From a virus, in the IMG/VR virus record IMGVR_UViG_3300025137_005873, positions 1 to 34,635 of that record: DNA of 34,635 nucleotides; one strand, given 5' to 3'. Under the pieces are notes generated by a model. The model searched no databases and was not told where the DNA came from. It saw only the letters and a list, made by a program, of their open reading frames with translations. Shown here in pieces: positions 6,798 to 12,212 of the stretch. How positions within the stretch are numbered: the first letter of the stretch is position 1; each line of letters opens with the position of its first letter. The position numbers were made by a program, and so were the translations under genes.

Positions 6798-6968
6798 TTA
6801 CTTTTTTAGTTTTTGGTATATTACTTCGTCTATTTCTGTAATATTATAGTTTCTTAAATATGTGTACTGATCGAGTTTTAGTTGCTCAGTTGGTTTTACC
6901 TTTTCATTCACACCATATGTGTGTGTTAAACCACTCGTCCATGTAACATCAACCTGAAAGTATTTCAT
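6798..6968 (-). CDS. Small uncharacterised protein, 56 residues
   Basis: A complete reading frame of 56 codons, starting MKYFQVDVTWTSGLTHTYGV and ending IYQKLKK. ATG follows an AAAGGTG site at a good distance, and the gene is closed by the strong terminator at 6769-6793. The protein is mixed charged, without membrane span or known motif; the first half looks like beta strands and the second like a helix. It stands alone between two terminators, so it should be its own transcription unit, though I see no convincing promoter in the 90 bases upstream. No family is recognised. Confidence 0.6.
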   Translation of the reverse strand: MKYFQVDVTWTSGLTHTYGVNEKVKPTEQLKLDQYTYLRNYNITEIDEVIYQKLKK

Positions 6969-7056
6969 TGCTATTACACCTTTGTGTTTTTGACTGCCAA
7001 ACTTAACTTAGTGACATCTTCTATACTACTAATTATCTTCTTTTTGCCAATACCCA

Positions 7057-7084
7057 ACAAAAAAGCCGGGTTTTTGTCCCGGCT
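7057..7084 (-). terminator. Rho-independent terminator after wall hydrolase
   Basis: Minus-strand AGCCGGG stem, ACAAAAA loop, CCCGGCT stem and six U. It lies 25 bases after the stop of the SleB-type gene and makes that gene, with promoter 7688-7716, a monocistronic unit. Confidence 0.93.
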
Positions 7085-7108
7085 AAATCACGTCATAATA
7101 TGGTTTAA

Positions 7109-7657
7109 TTAGTCCCAACGATAAAAAATGTGTCTATCAATTTTCCCAATTAAAGTTAAATGGTGTCTCCAATTTGGTGCAACATAATCTGCATGATAAT
7201 GTGTTGCTCCTTCGACTAGTCCTTTGAACTGATGCAATACTAATGTATACATAGCAACTTCTTGTGCTTGTTTCCAACCAATCCTTGCATTACGTGGTAT
7301 CTTATCATCCTTACCATCACAGTACCAACTAAATTGACACTTGTTTCTTACTGGATAAAATTCAGCATCACTAGGATCTGGTGTCTTTTTTGTTTTCCAA
7401 CTTTCTCTAGTTGGTCCTTGTTTAACAACGTTGCAAACACTATTTGGATATCTACTGTCTCGTACCCTGTTTAATGTTACCAATGCAACTGCAACTTTAC
7501 CCATATAACTTTCAGTACCTGCTTCATGGAATATGTTTTGTGCTAAACAAAATAATTCAGGGTCTTTATTAGTATATGTATAGTCAGTGGCTTTAGGTTC
7601 TGTTGCCGATGCACTCAGCGACCAGAAACAGGTTAAGATGATTATGAAAAAACGCAT
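7109..7657 (-). CDS. SleB-type cell wall hydrolase, candidate endolysin
   Basis: A 182-residue exported protein of the Hydrolase_2/SleB family, which cleaves peptidoglycan (lytic transglycosylase type). A signal peptide covers about residues 1-18 (FIIILTCFWSLSASA). The family core follows: LAQNIFHEAGTES with catalytic E45, VALVTLNRVRDSRYPNSVCNVV, QFSWYCDG, and the C-terminal EGATHYHADYVAPNW block. The full length is normal for the domain alone. The gene has its own early-type promoter (7688-7716) and terminator (7057-7084). Being Sec-exported, it could act as a signal-release endolysin or in entry/remodelling; the early-type promoter is somewhat at odds with a pure lysis role. Confidence 0.88.
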   Translation of the reverse strand: MRFFIIILTCFWSLSASATEPKATDYTYTNKDPELFCLAQNIFHEAGTESYMGKVAVALVTLNRVRDSRYPNSVCNVVKQGPTRESWKTKKTPDPSDAEFYPVRNKCQFSWYCDGKDDKIPRNARIGWKQAQEVAMYTLVLHQFKGLVEGATHYHADYVAPNWRHHLTLIGKIDRHIFYRWD

Positions 7658-7687
7658 TTATATCTCCAAAAATATTAATTACTCTTA

Positions 7688-7716
7688 ACAGTACAACAAA
7701 TCTGGAGATTTGTCAA
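7688..7716 (-). promoter_or_regulatory. Early sigma70-type promoter for wall hydrolase
   Basis: Minus-strand TTGACA (7711-7716), 17 bases, TACTGT (7688-7693), followed by AGAGTAATTAA and a GGAGAT ribosome site before the ATG. It carries the GGTTGACAAA block of the promoter family. Confidence 0.75.
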
Positions 7717-7720
7717 CCTT

Positions 7721-8503
7721 TTAATTTGGCGTAGTTGTGTCTATATGCAACTTGAGTAGTTTTGCCCATGTGTTGTCATCAAATTTAAACTGTTCGTTGT
7801 GTTTACGAACTAGTGTTACGTCAAAGTCTATATTACTGACTGTACACAACTGATTTTGCATATAGGTTGTATATATGTTATGACCAATTAAGTACTTATA
7901 AGCAGTAGTTAAGTCTTTTTTATAGTAATGCATAAACAAGTCTATGTATTCTTGTAACTTATTGCAATACAATTCCTGCATTATTGCACTTGGTCCTGCT
8001 ACTGCCCAATCACTACTATATAACAATCCTCTATCACATTGTAACCCATTAACAACAATGTTGTCTACGGCATGATCAATTACTTTTATAAAGAAGTTAC
8101 TATTACGAAATGCACAATCCCATCTACTGTGCATTATTACATCATATTTGCTCATATCATTGTGTTGCATTGTTTGATCTAAATGCATAATCCTGCCAAA
8201 ATAGTAAGGTATCTTATGTGGGCTAATAAGAACATACTTGGTTAGTTCAGGTGGTATATTGCAATCAAAGATAATATCATCTGTATATGTTTTGAAACTG
8301 AACTTAGGAAACGTTTGTTGCAACGAAGTTTGTTCAATAACTGATCGTTGAGTAATATCAAGTGTTGCATTGTTTAAATGAGGCCATGTGCAACTATAAA
8401 AGTCAACATCATAGCCTGACATTTCAACTAATGCTTGCCACCATTTGTAACAAAAATCTATATATCTAAGTTCACCTGTTAGTACAACAGCTATTTTTAG
8501 CAA
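7721..8503 (-). CDS. Possible glycosyltransferase-like protein
   Basis: A 260-residue protein beginning LKIAVVLTGELRYIDFC, a strand-loop start seen in GT-A-type sugar-nucleotide-dependent transferases, with a middle YDVIMHSRWDCAF segment like the R-x-D motif of such enzymes and a later SSDWAVAGPSAIMQELY. No membrane span is seen. The start codon is TTG at 8501-8503, directly after the TAA of the nuclease gene and with AGAGG upstream, so translation probably depends on coupling. It could modify host or phage surface glycans, or DNA bases. The family is inferred from pattern only. Confidence 0.5.
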   Translation of the reverse strand: MLKIAVVLTGELRYIDFCYKWWQALVEMSGYDVDFYSCTWPHLNNATLDITQRSVIEQTSLQQTFPKFSFKTYTDDIIFDCNIPPELTKYVLISPHKIPYYFGRIMHLDQTMQHNDMSKYDVIMHSRWDCAFRNSNFFIKVIDHAVDNIVVNGLQCDRGLLYSSDWAVAGPSAIMQELYCNKLQEYIDLFMHYYKKDLTTAYKYLIGHNIYTTYMQNQLCTVSNIDFDVTLVRKHNEQFKFDDNTWAKLLKLHIDTTTPN

Positions 8504-8959
8504 TTAGTCCTCTTTTGTCTCCAAAGTAATAGTACCGTTGTCAATTAGCACTTGTCTGTTTCTCATATGTGCTTCAACAATATCATCTTTACTTTGTCCC
8601 CAATACTCCACTGCATGACCTTCTTCAATCATAACCTTAGTTACAAGAGTATCTTCTTTTCCTTCTTCTTCAACAATAAAATCACCAAGTATACGTCCGA
8701 ACTTACCTTTCATATCTTCGCCATCTTTGTTAATTTGAGTTTTTAGAATTGCATGTTTGCTTAAAAGTTCTTTAAGTCTTGCTTTTGCAGCCAGTCCAAA
8801 TACTTTTTCGTCCTTGTCACGAGTACGGCTTTCAGGTGTATCAATACCCATAATTCTTACTCGTTCGTCTTTGATCCATACGCCAAAACCTAAATCGATG
8901 TCTACATCTACTGTATCACCGTCAATTACTTTAACGACAGTTACTCTGTATTCGTACAT
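8504..8959 (-). CDS. Staphylococcal-nuclease-like (thermonuclease) protein
   Basis: A 151-residue SNase-fold nuclease, a calcium-dependent DNA/RNA phosphodiesterase. The active-site set is present: VIDGDTVDVDID with D20/D22 region, RVRIMGIDTPE giving R35, D40 and E43, and FGRILGDF giving R89 (R87 in the staphylococcal enzyme). Length matches one full SNase domain; there is no signal peptide, so it should act inside the cell, for example in host DNA or RNA breakdown. ATG follows AAGGGGAATAAA. The next gene starts directly at its stop, so the two are coupled. Confidence 0.88.
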   Translation of the reverse strand: MYEYRVTVVKVIDGDTVDVDIDLGFGVWIKDERVRIMGIDTPESRTRDKDEKVFGLAAKARLKELLSKHAILKTQINKDGEDMKGKFGRILGDFIVEEEGKEDTLVTKVMIEEGHAVEYWGQSKDDIVEAHMRNRQVLIDNGTITLETKED

Positions 8960-8990
8960 TTTATTCCCCTTTGAAATCTATACATATTAC

Positions 8991-9749
8991 TTATCTGATT
9001 TTTACGTTTAAACTTCTAAGTTTTGGAATTATAATCTTCTCAGCCCATTCTTTATGTGCTATTTCAGGTGGATGATATGCAACCCAGTGGTAACCTGTGT
9101 CGTTTGTGTACTGCCAGAGACCGCCTTTTTCTTTCCAATATACCCAATTATCCCAATTTACCTGTTGCCATAACTTTGTTACAAAGTCAACTTCTTCTTT
9201 TGTTTCACATTTTTCAAAGAAAGTTTTAACAGTATTGCGTTCTTCTAGTGCTAACGATCTTCTTGCTTTTAAGTTAAGAGTATCTACTCCAACCCCCCAT
9301 GCATTATCCATATCCCAATCATTATAATTTATATCACCCATATGACAGTTTACTAATGGTATATTTCTTGCTTTACACATATGTTGTATAAGCAGAATAT
9401 ATTCTAATGTTTTTGCAAATTGGCTAAAGTCAGTATAAAAATATTTTAGGTATTTTTCTTTGATTCCTGTAAAACTTGCACCTTCTGCCTTATATATATT
9501 GTATTGCGGATCATAGAAGTCATATCTTTCAACAGTACTCCACATAACAACTACGGCTTCCATCTTTTCAACACCGTCATCAATATTTTCAAGTATTGTA
9601 CGAGCAATGCGTCTATTACCTGCACCACCTACTGCTACATTTCTGCTTCGTGAAATAAAATCTGGCCAGTGCCTATAATTAACATCATGATTGTTTTCAT
9701 CTTTGTGACTGCCAATAGTAAAACTACATCCACTGCATAGTATTGTCAT
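8991..9749 (-). CDS. Second SGNH-like protein
   Basis: A 252-residue protein resembling the SGNH fold: MTILCSGCSFTIGS (block I, with Ser9 as candidate nucleophile in GCSF), NVAVGGAGNRRIAR (block II), MWSTVERYDF (block III-like) and a C-terminal HPPEIAHKEWAEKIIIP with a candidate catalytic His. Tryptophans and tyrosines are frequent in the middle. It differs clearly from the SGNH-like protein at 3398-4150, so these are two paralogous or independently gained genes. The ATG follows GGAGAATATTA. Similar proteins are common as uncharacterised genes in marine T4-like phages. Substrate unknown. Confidence 0.6.
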   Translation of the reverse strand: MTILCSGCSFTIGSHKDENNHDVNYRHWPDFISRSRNVAVGGAGNRRIARTILENIDDGVEKMEAVVVMWSTVERYDFYDPQYNIYKAEGASFTGIKEKYLKYFYTDFSQFAKTLEYILLIQHMCKARNIPLVNCHMGDINYNDWDMDNAWGVGVDTLNLKARRSLALEERNTVKTFFEKCETKEEVDFVTKLWQQVNWDNWVYWKEKGGLWQYTNDTGYHWVAYHPPEIAHKEWAEKIIIPKLRSLNVKIR

Positions 9750-9789
9750 TAATATTCTCCATTATATGCTACTATATTATTTAGTCATT

Positions 9790-9819
9790 AAAAAACCCTA
9801 GTAAGTAATTTTACTAGGG
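9790..9819 (-). terminator. Rho-independent terminator after tRNA cluster
   Basis: Minus-strand CCCTAGTAA / TTACTAGGG stem of nine pairs, six-base loop, then TTTTTT. It closes the transcript that carries the three tRNAs, 75 bases after tRNA-Arg. The rest of the gap 9820-9893 shows nothing I can name. Confidence 0.92.
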
Positions 9820-9893
9820 CTTCTTTGTAAATGTATTGTCCTATTTGTTCTCTGTTCGTTACTAGTCTGGCTAGTATTCAATTTATAATATTT

Positions 9894-9970
9894 TGGTGAA
9901 CCGTGGAAGATTCGAACTCCCGACCTCTTGATTCGTAGTCAAGTGCTCTATCCGGCTGAGCTAACGGTCC
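9894..9970 (-). tRNA. tRNA-Arg (anticodon ACG)
   Basis: A 77-nt tRNA with encoded CCA. Acceptor GGACCGT/ACGGTTC, D arm GCTC/GAGC, anticodon arm CTTGA-CTACGAA-TCAAG, variable AGGTC, T arm GGGAG-TTCGAAT-CTTCC, discriminator A. It reads CGU (and CGC/CGA after A34 deamination by host TadA). Confidence 0.95.
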
Positions 9971-9978
9971 ATAATAAA

Positions 9979-10055
9979 TGGCGAGAGTGACGAGACTCGA
10001 ACTCGCGACCTTCGGCGTGACAGGCCGACGCTCTAACCAACTGAGCTACACCCCC
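9979..10055 (-). tRNA. tRNA-Asp (anticodon GTC)
   Basis: A 77-nt tRNA with encoded CCA. Acceptor GGGGGTG/CACTCTC (two G-U pairs), D arm GCTC/GAGC, anticodon arm TCGGC-CTGTCAC-GCCGA, variable AGGTC, T arm GCGAG-TTCGAGT-CTCGT, discriminator G. Eight bases separate it from tRNA-Arg, so they are co-transcribed. Confidence 0.95.
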
Positions 10056-10062
10056 TCGTGTT

Positions 10063-10150
10063 TGGCATAGGTGGAAGGATTCGAACCCTCTAACTGTTTC
10101 CAGTTCTAGTTTTGGAGACTAGTGTGACACTCCATCTTCACCGCACCTAC
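10063..10150 (-). tRNA. Class II tRNA with CCA (Trp) anticodon
   Basis: An 88-nt tRNA with encoded CCA. Acceptor GTAGGTG/CACCTAT, bases 8-9 CG, D arm GTGA/TCAC, anticodon arm CTAGT-CTCCAAA-ACTAG giving anticodon CCA, T arm GAGGG-TTCGAAT-CCTTC, discriminator G. Between anticodon and T arms is a 15-nt variable arm, AACTG-GAAA-CAGTT plus A, forming a five-pair hairpin. Bacterial tRNA-Trp is class I with a short variable region; a long arm belongs to Ser, Leu and Tyr tRNAs. G73 is compatible with both Trp and Ser. C8 replaces the near-universal U8. Either an aberrant tRNA-Trp or a Ser-type tRNA with a changed anticodon. Confidence 0.8.
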
Positions 10151-10159
10151 ATAATTCTT

Positions 10160-10335
10160 GTACTAGATGTTGCCTACTTCATAGCAGTATTCATCTTTAA
10201 AAGTCTAGCCGCTCCATCTTCAACATCTTTCGGGTAGTACACTCCGGGCTTACTTGCTCCTCGGATCCTGTTTCGTAGTAGATTAAACTACTTCATCATC
10301 GGTGGATCAGTTCCGACTAGTTAGTATCACCTAAC
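10160..10335 (-). ncRNA. Uncharacterised structured RNA between early gene and tRNAs
   Basis: The 188 bases between the class II tRNA and the 74-residue gene hold no reading frame but nested complementary segments. GTACT (10160-10164) pairs with AGTAC (10236-10240), and directly inside AGATGTTG (10165-10172) pairs with CAACATCT (10221-10228), leaving a 7-base bulge. A second domain has GATCC (10264-10268) with GGATC (10304-10308) enclosing the hairpin AGTAG/CTACT (10277-10281, 10288-10292). A third hairpin is GTTAG/CTAAC (10320-10324, 10331-10335). An 11-base block CTCCATCTTCA is shared with the D arm of the neighbouring tRNA. No known RNA family is recognised; it may be a processed RNA of the tRNA transcript. 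Confidence 0.5.
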
Positions 10336-10338
10336 GTG

Positions 10339-10563
10339 TTACGAATAATATCTGTCAGCAATGCTTAAACATTCTTCGCTAACTAGATCATAAAATTCCA
10401 TTTGATTGTTTTCTTGTAATTCAAAAAGTTGATTATCATTCAACTGTTGCTTTGTATCGGCAAACTTTGCTTCACTAATATAAGCATCACAAAAGTCTGG
10501 ATAATCTTTCATATCTAAACCATCTACTTCAACATCAATTACGTTTACATTATTTAATTTCAT
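10339..10563 (-). CDS. Small acidic early protein
   Basis: A 74-residue, strongly acidic protein (starts MKLNNVNVIDVEVDGLDMKD, ends SIADRYYS) with no membrane span, cysteine pattern or family I recognise. The ATG follows AAGGAGTTTTAA, a strong ribosome site, and the gene is first behind the early-type promoter at 10596-10623. Downstream on the same transcript are the structured RNA and three tRNAs, ending at the terminator 9790-9819. Small acidic early phage proteins often bind and alter host enzymes, but nothing in the sequence proves that here. Confidence 0.7.
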   Translation of the reverse strand: MKLNNVNVIDVEVDGLDMKDYPDFCDAYISEAKFADTKQQLNDNQLFELQENNQMEFYDLVSEECLSIADRYYS

Positions 10564-10595
10564 TTAAAACTCCTTATTATTTAACTTACTATATT

Positions 10596-10623
10596 AGTAT
10601 AACAGGTTAACAGTATTTGTCAA
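10596..10623 (-). promoter_or_regulatory. Early sigma70-type promoter for 74-residue gene and tRNA cluster
   Basis: Minus-strand TTGACA (10618-10623), 16 bases, TATACT (10596-10601), then ATATAGTAAGTTAAATAATAAGGAG. The AGTAAGTTAAA stretch is identical to that after the promoter at 10909-10936. Confidence 0.8.
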
Positions 10624-10646
10624 CCTATTATTATTACTATTTTTAA

Positions 10647-10877
10647 TTAAGCAACTAAATCAAATTTAGGATTTGAGTTGTATGGAACAGGCTGGAAACC
10701 AAAAACTTTATTTGCATTGGCAATATTTGCTAACGGCTTGTTAAGAACATACTCCTCAGCATACTTTGTTGCAGAATCTTTTGTAGCAAAAGACATTGGA
10801 ACAGTACTGTTTGGCTTAAACACAACTTGACGTACAATACAACTTTTAAGCGATACTAAACATTTTAACATATACAT
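10647..10877 (-). CDS. Small early protein, 76 residues
   Basis: A basic 76-residue protein (MYMLKCLVSLKSCIVRQVVF at the start) with no recognised family. The middle (SFATKDSATKYAEEYVLNKP) looks helical and the end (VFGFQPVPYNSNPKFDLVA) extended. I start at the ATG at 10875-10877, eight bases after AGGAG; a second ATG two codons earlier lies too close to the ribosome site, and the longer upstream reading would cross the promoter. It is expressed from the early-type promoter 10909-10936. Function unknown. Confidence 0.65.
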   Translation of the reverse strand: MYMLKCLVSLKSCIVRQVVFKPNSTVPMSFATKDSATKYAEEYVLNKPLANIANANKVFGFQPVPYNSNPKFDLVA

Positions 10878-10908
10878 AAGCATTTCTCCTTTTTTTAACT
10901 TACTACTT

Positions 10909-10936
10909 ATAATAGCACAGCTAGGAGATATGTCAA
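10909..10936 (-). promoter_or_regulatory. Early sigma70-type promoter for 76-residue gene
   Basis: Minus-strand TTGACA (10931-10936), 16 bases, TATTAT (10909-10914), then AAGTAGTAAGTTAAAAAAAGGAG. Its start region repeats AGTAAGTTAAA of the promoter at 10596-10623. Confidence 0.8.
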
Positions 10937-10947
10937 CCTTTTTTGTC

Positions 10948-10970
10948 AAAAAAATACAACTTTTCTGTTG
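10948..10970 (-). terminator. Weak terminator after tmRNA
   Basis: Minus-strand GCAAC-AGAAAA-GTTGT stem of five pairs (one G-U) followed by a run of seven U. It lies just after the tmRNA coding piece. The stem is short, so termination may be partial. Confidence 0.5.
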
Positions 10971-11261
10971 CCAGGTAAGTTGCCAACCCCTACATACCTA
11001 AATTAGGCTGCTAGTGCCATTTCTGGCGCATAATTGTCATTTGCAATTATAAGTTTCGTTCGCGATAACCGTGCTTACATCCGGACAACTCCACTCACCT
11101 AATTAATACCAGTCGATCCTATTTCGCCCCCATCATATACACTCTGCGTCTGTCCTTACTTTAGGGTACCATCTAGTTCTGGTAACTACAAAGTGTATAT
11201 GGTGGAGGCGCCGGGTACCGCCCCCGGGTCCTGTCTATCGTTGAGTTCGCTTCAACATTGT
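10971..11261 (-). ncRNA. ssrA: Permuted two-piece tmRNA
   Basis: tmRNA rescues stalled ribosomes and adds a degradation tag. Transcribed right to left, the acceptor piece comes first: T stem CCGGG/CCCGG, then CGCCTCC, discriminator A and CCA ending at 11200. An intervening segment (11132-11199) follows, with ATATACACT/AGTGTATAT near its ends forming a helix that extends the acceptor stem. The coding piece starts at 11131 with GGGGGCG, which pairs with CGCCTCC, and continues AAATAGGATCGACTGG, the typical tmRNA 5' motif. The resume frame (11003-11044) encodes ANDNYAPEMALAA and stop. This order is the permuted form known from alphaproteobacteria. The T loop GGCGGTA departs from TTCGANT. The outer ends are estimates. 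Confidence 0.93.
11003..11044 (-). other. tmRNA tag reading frame (ANDNYAPEMALAA)
   Basis: Fourteen codons from GCA to TAA. The first residues AND and the ALAA end are the hallmarks of ssrA tags; the AA end is what ClpX and ClpA recognise, and the first residues are the SspB contact in hosts that have it. The Ala carried by tmRNA itself would precede it. Confidence 0.95.
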
Positions 11262-11267
11262 ACCTTA

Positions 11268-11296
11268 TTTATAGCATAAAAACGCAGAAAAGTCAA
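11268..11296 (-). promoter_or_regulatory. tmRNA promoter with overlapping late motif
   Basis: Minus-strand TTGACT (11291-11296), 17 bases, TATAAA (11268-11273). The -10 box runs on as TATAAATA (11266-11273), the T4-type late promoter element, so tmRNA could be made both early and late. Confidence 0.75.
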
Positions 11297-11307
11297 TAAA
11301 TAAATGT

Positions 11308-11652
11308 ATGTTTACTAAAATTAAAAACAAACTTAAACAATGGCGTGATAAGTGGACTGTTGATCACTCAATAGACATTATAGTTGACATTACACTATTG
11401 CTCATAGATGTAATTATGTCACCTGTGTTAATTGTTGTTAGACTTGTACGATATGTAATTGGAGACTGGATTGCAAACAAACTTAAATGGATTATTAAGT
11501 TAGTTGTACATTGGTATCAAAGACAGCACCAAATAGTACGAAGATTAATAGTAATAGTCTTCTTTATAGCATTACCATTTTTACTTATTATGCTGTGGGC
11601 GTTTTCTGAATTTTGGACAATGTATTGGGAATACAATTGGGGTGACAAGTAA
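11308..11652 (+). CDS. Small membrane protein, divergent from tmRNA
   Basis: A 114-residue plus-strand protein with an amphipathic basic N-terminus (FTKIKNKLKQWRDKW), a hydrophobic stretch at about residues 22-47, and a strong membrane span at about 78-98 (RLIVIVFFIALPFLLIMLW), ending with aromatic residues. It could be a holin-like or membrane-modifying protein, but no family is recognised. No Shine-Dalgarno precedes the ATG, and the tmRNA promoter lies on the other strand just upstream. It ends two bases before the end of the convergent Sm-like gene. Real-gene status is likely from composition and lack of an alternative on the other strand. Confidence 0.6.
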   Translation: MFTKIKNKLKQWRDKWTVDHSIDIIVDITLLLIDVIMSPVLIVVRLVRYVIGDWIANKLKWIIKLVVHWYQRQHQIVRRLIVIVFFIALPFLLIMLWAFSEFWTMYWEYNWGDK

Positions 11653-11653
11653 C

Positions 11654-11962
11654 TTAAATTATTGTACTTGCACTTAGATCTAAGCCACTAGTAGTTTCTA
11701 GATATGCTTTTTTAATTTCTTTAACAGTTGATGCACTCATTGTTACACCATGTTTGTAAATGTTTACTGGTGTAGTTTTCCAATCTGCACTGATCATCAT
11801 TGGTGCCATCACTGGTCCTTTTTCTTGCAATATCATTACAAGAGGTTTGCTTACTACATAAGAGTCTATTTTTTCTTCTGTTAATTTGGCTACTACTTCT
11901 TCGCCTGTGTTTAGTCTAAAAGTAATTACGTCGTTTACTTTAAAGTTTGAAGTTACTAACAT
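11654..11962 (-). CDS. Sm-like fold candidate protein
   Basis: A 102-residue protein whose start (FKVNDVITFRLNTGEEVVAKLTEE) has the strand pattern and G-E-x-V-x-A-x-L core of Sm/Lsm-like beta barrels, followed by SYVVSKPLVMILQEKGPV and a helical serine-rich end. Sm-like proteins bind RNA or serve as oligomeric rings; T4-like marine phages often carry a related uncharacterised gene beside nrd genes. It overlaps the glutaredoxin gene by 23 bases and is thus in the nrd transcript. Fold inferred, function unknown. Confidence 0.6.
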   Translation of the reverse strand: MLVTSNFKVNDVITFRLNTGEEVVAKLTEEKIDSYVVSKPLVMILQEKGPVMAPMMISADWKTTPVNIYKHGVTMSASTVKEIKKAYLETTSGLDLSASTII

Positions 11963-12212
11963 CGATATTTCCTAATCTTTCATTGAGTGTTTCTTTTCCA
12001 GTGGCCCTTAAACCATCATAGCCACCTTCGACTATAAGTTTGTTTCCATTATAAAGTTGAGGTACTGTTCTGTGTCCGTTACTTTTAAGAAACTCTAAGG
12101 CTGAAGGGTCCTGGGTTACATTTTTTTCTTCGTATGGTATTTCCCAATCAGTTAGTAAACGTTTTGCCGCTGTACAAAATCCACAAAGGTCACCAGTATA
12201 AATTGTGATCAT
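11940..12212 (-). CDS. grx: Glutaredoxin
   Basis: A 90-residue glutaredoxin with the dithiol active site CGFC (C10 and C13, in GDLCGFCTAAKRLL), the cis-proline TVPQL and the GGYDGL helix that binds glutathione. It reduces the active-site disulfide of ribonucleotide reductase. The start codon overlaps the stop of nrdB by four bases, which fixes its job as the electron donor of the adjacent NrdA/NrdB enzyme, as in T4 (NrdC) and its relatives. Confidence 0.93.
   Translation of the reverse strand: MITIYTGDLCGFCTAAKRLLTDWEIPYEEKNVTQDPSALEFLKSNGHRTVPQLYNGNKLIVEGGYDGLRATGKETLNERLGNIDVSNFKL

Noticed and set aside
9750-9893. Additional tRNA or small gene in the gap before tRNA-Arg
   Set aside because: Apart from the terminator at 9790-9819 I find no T-loop/acceptor pattern and no frame with a ribosome site.
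10264-10308. Possible hammerhead ribozyme (GATGA and CGAAAC strands around a stem on the minus strand)
   Set aside because: The CTGATGA core has C in place of the required U, the middle stem does not close directly onto GAAA, and no third stem with a cleavage UH site is found.
10151-10338. Glutamine riboswitch or other known phage riboswitch
   Set aside because: None of the conserved blocks that I know for such elements are present, and the RNA is followed by tRNAs rather than a coding gene.
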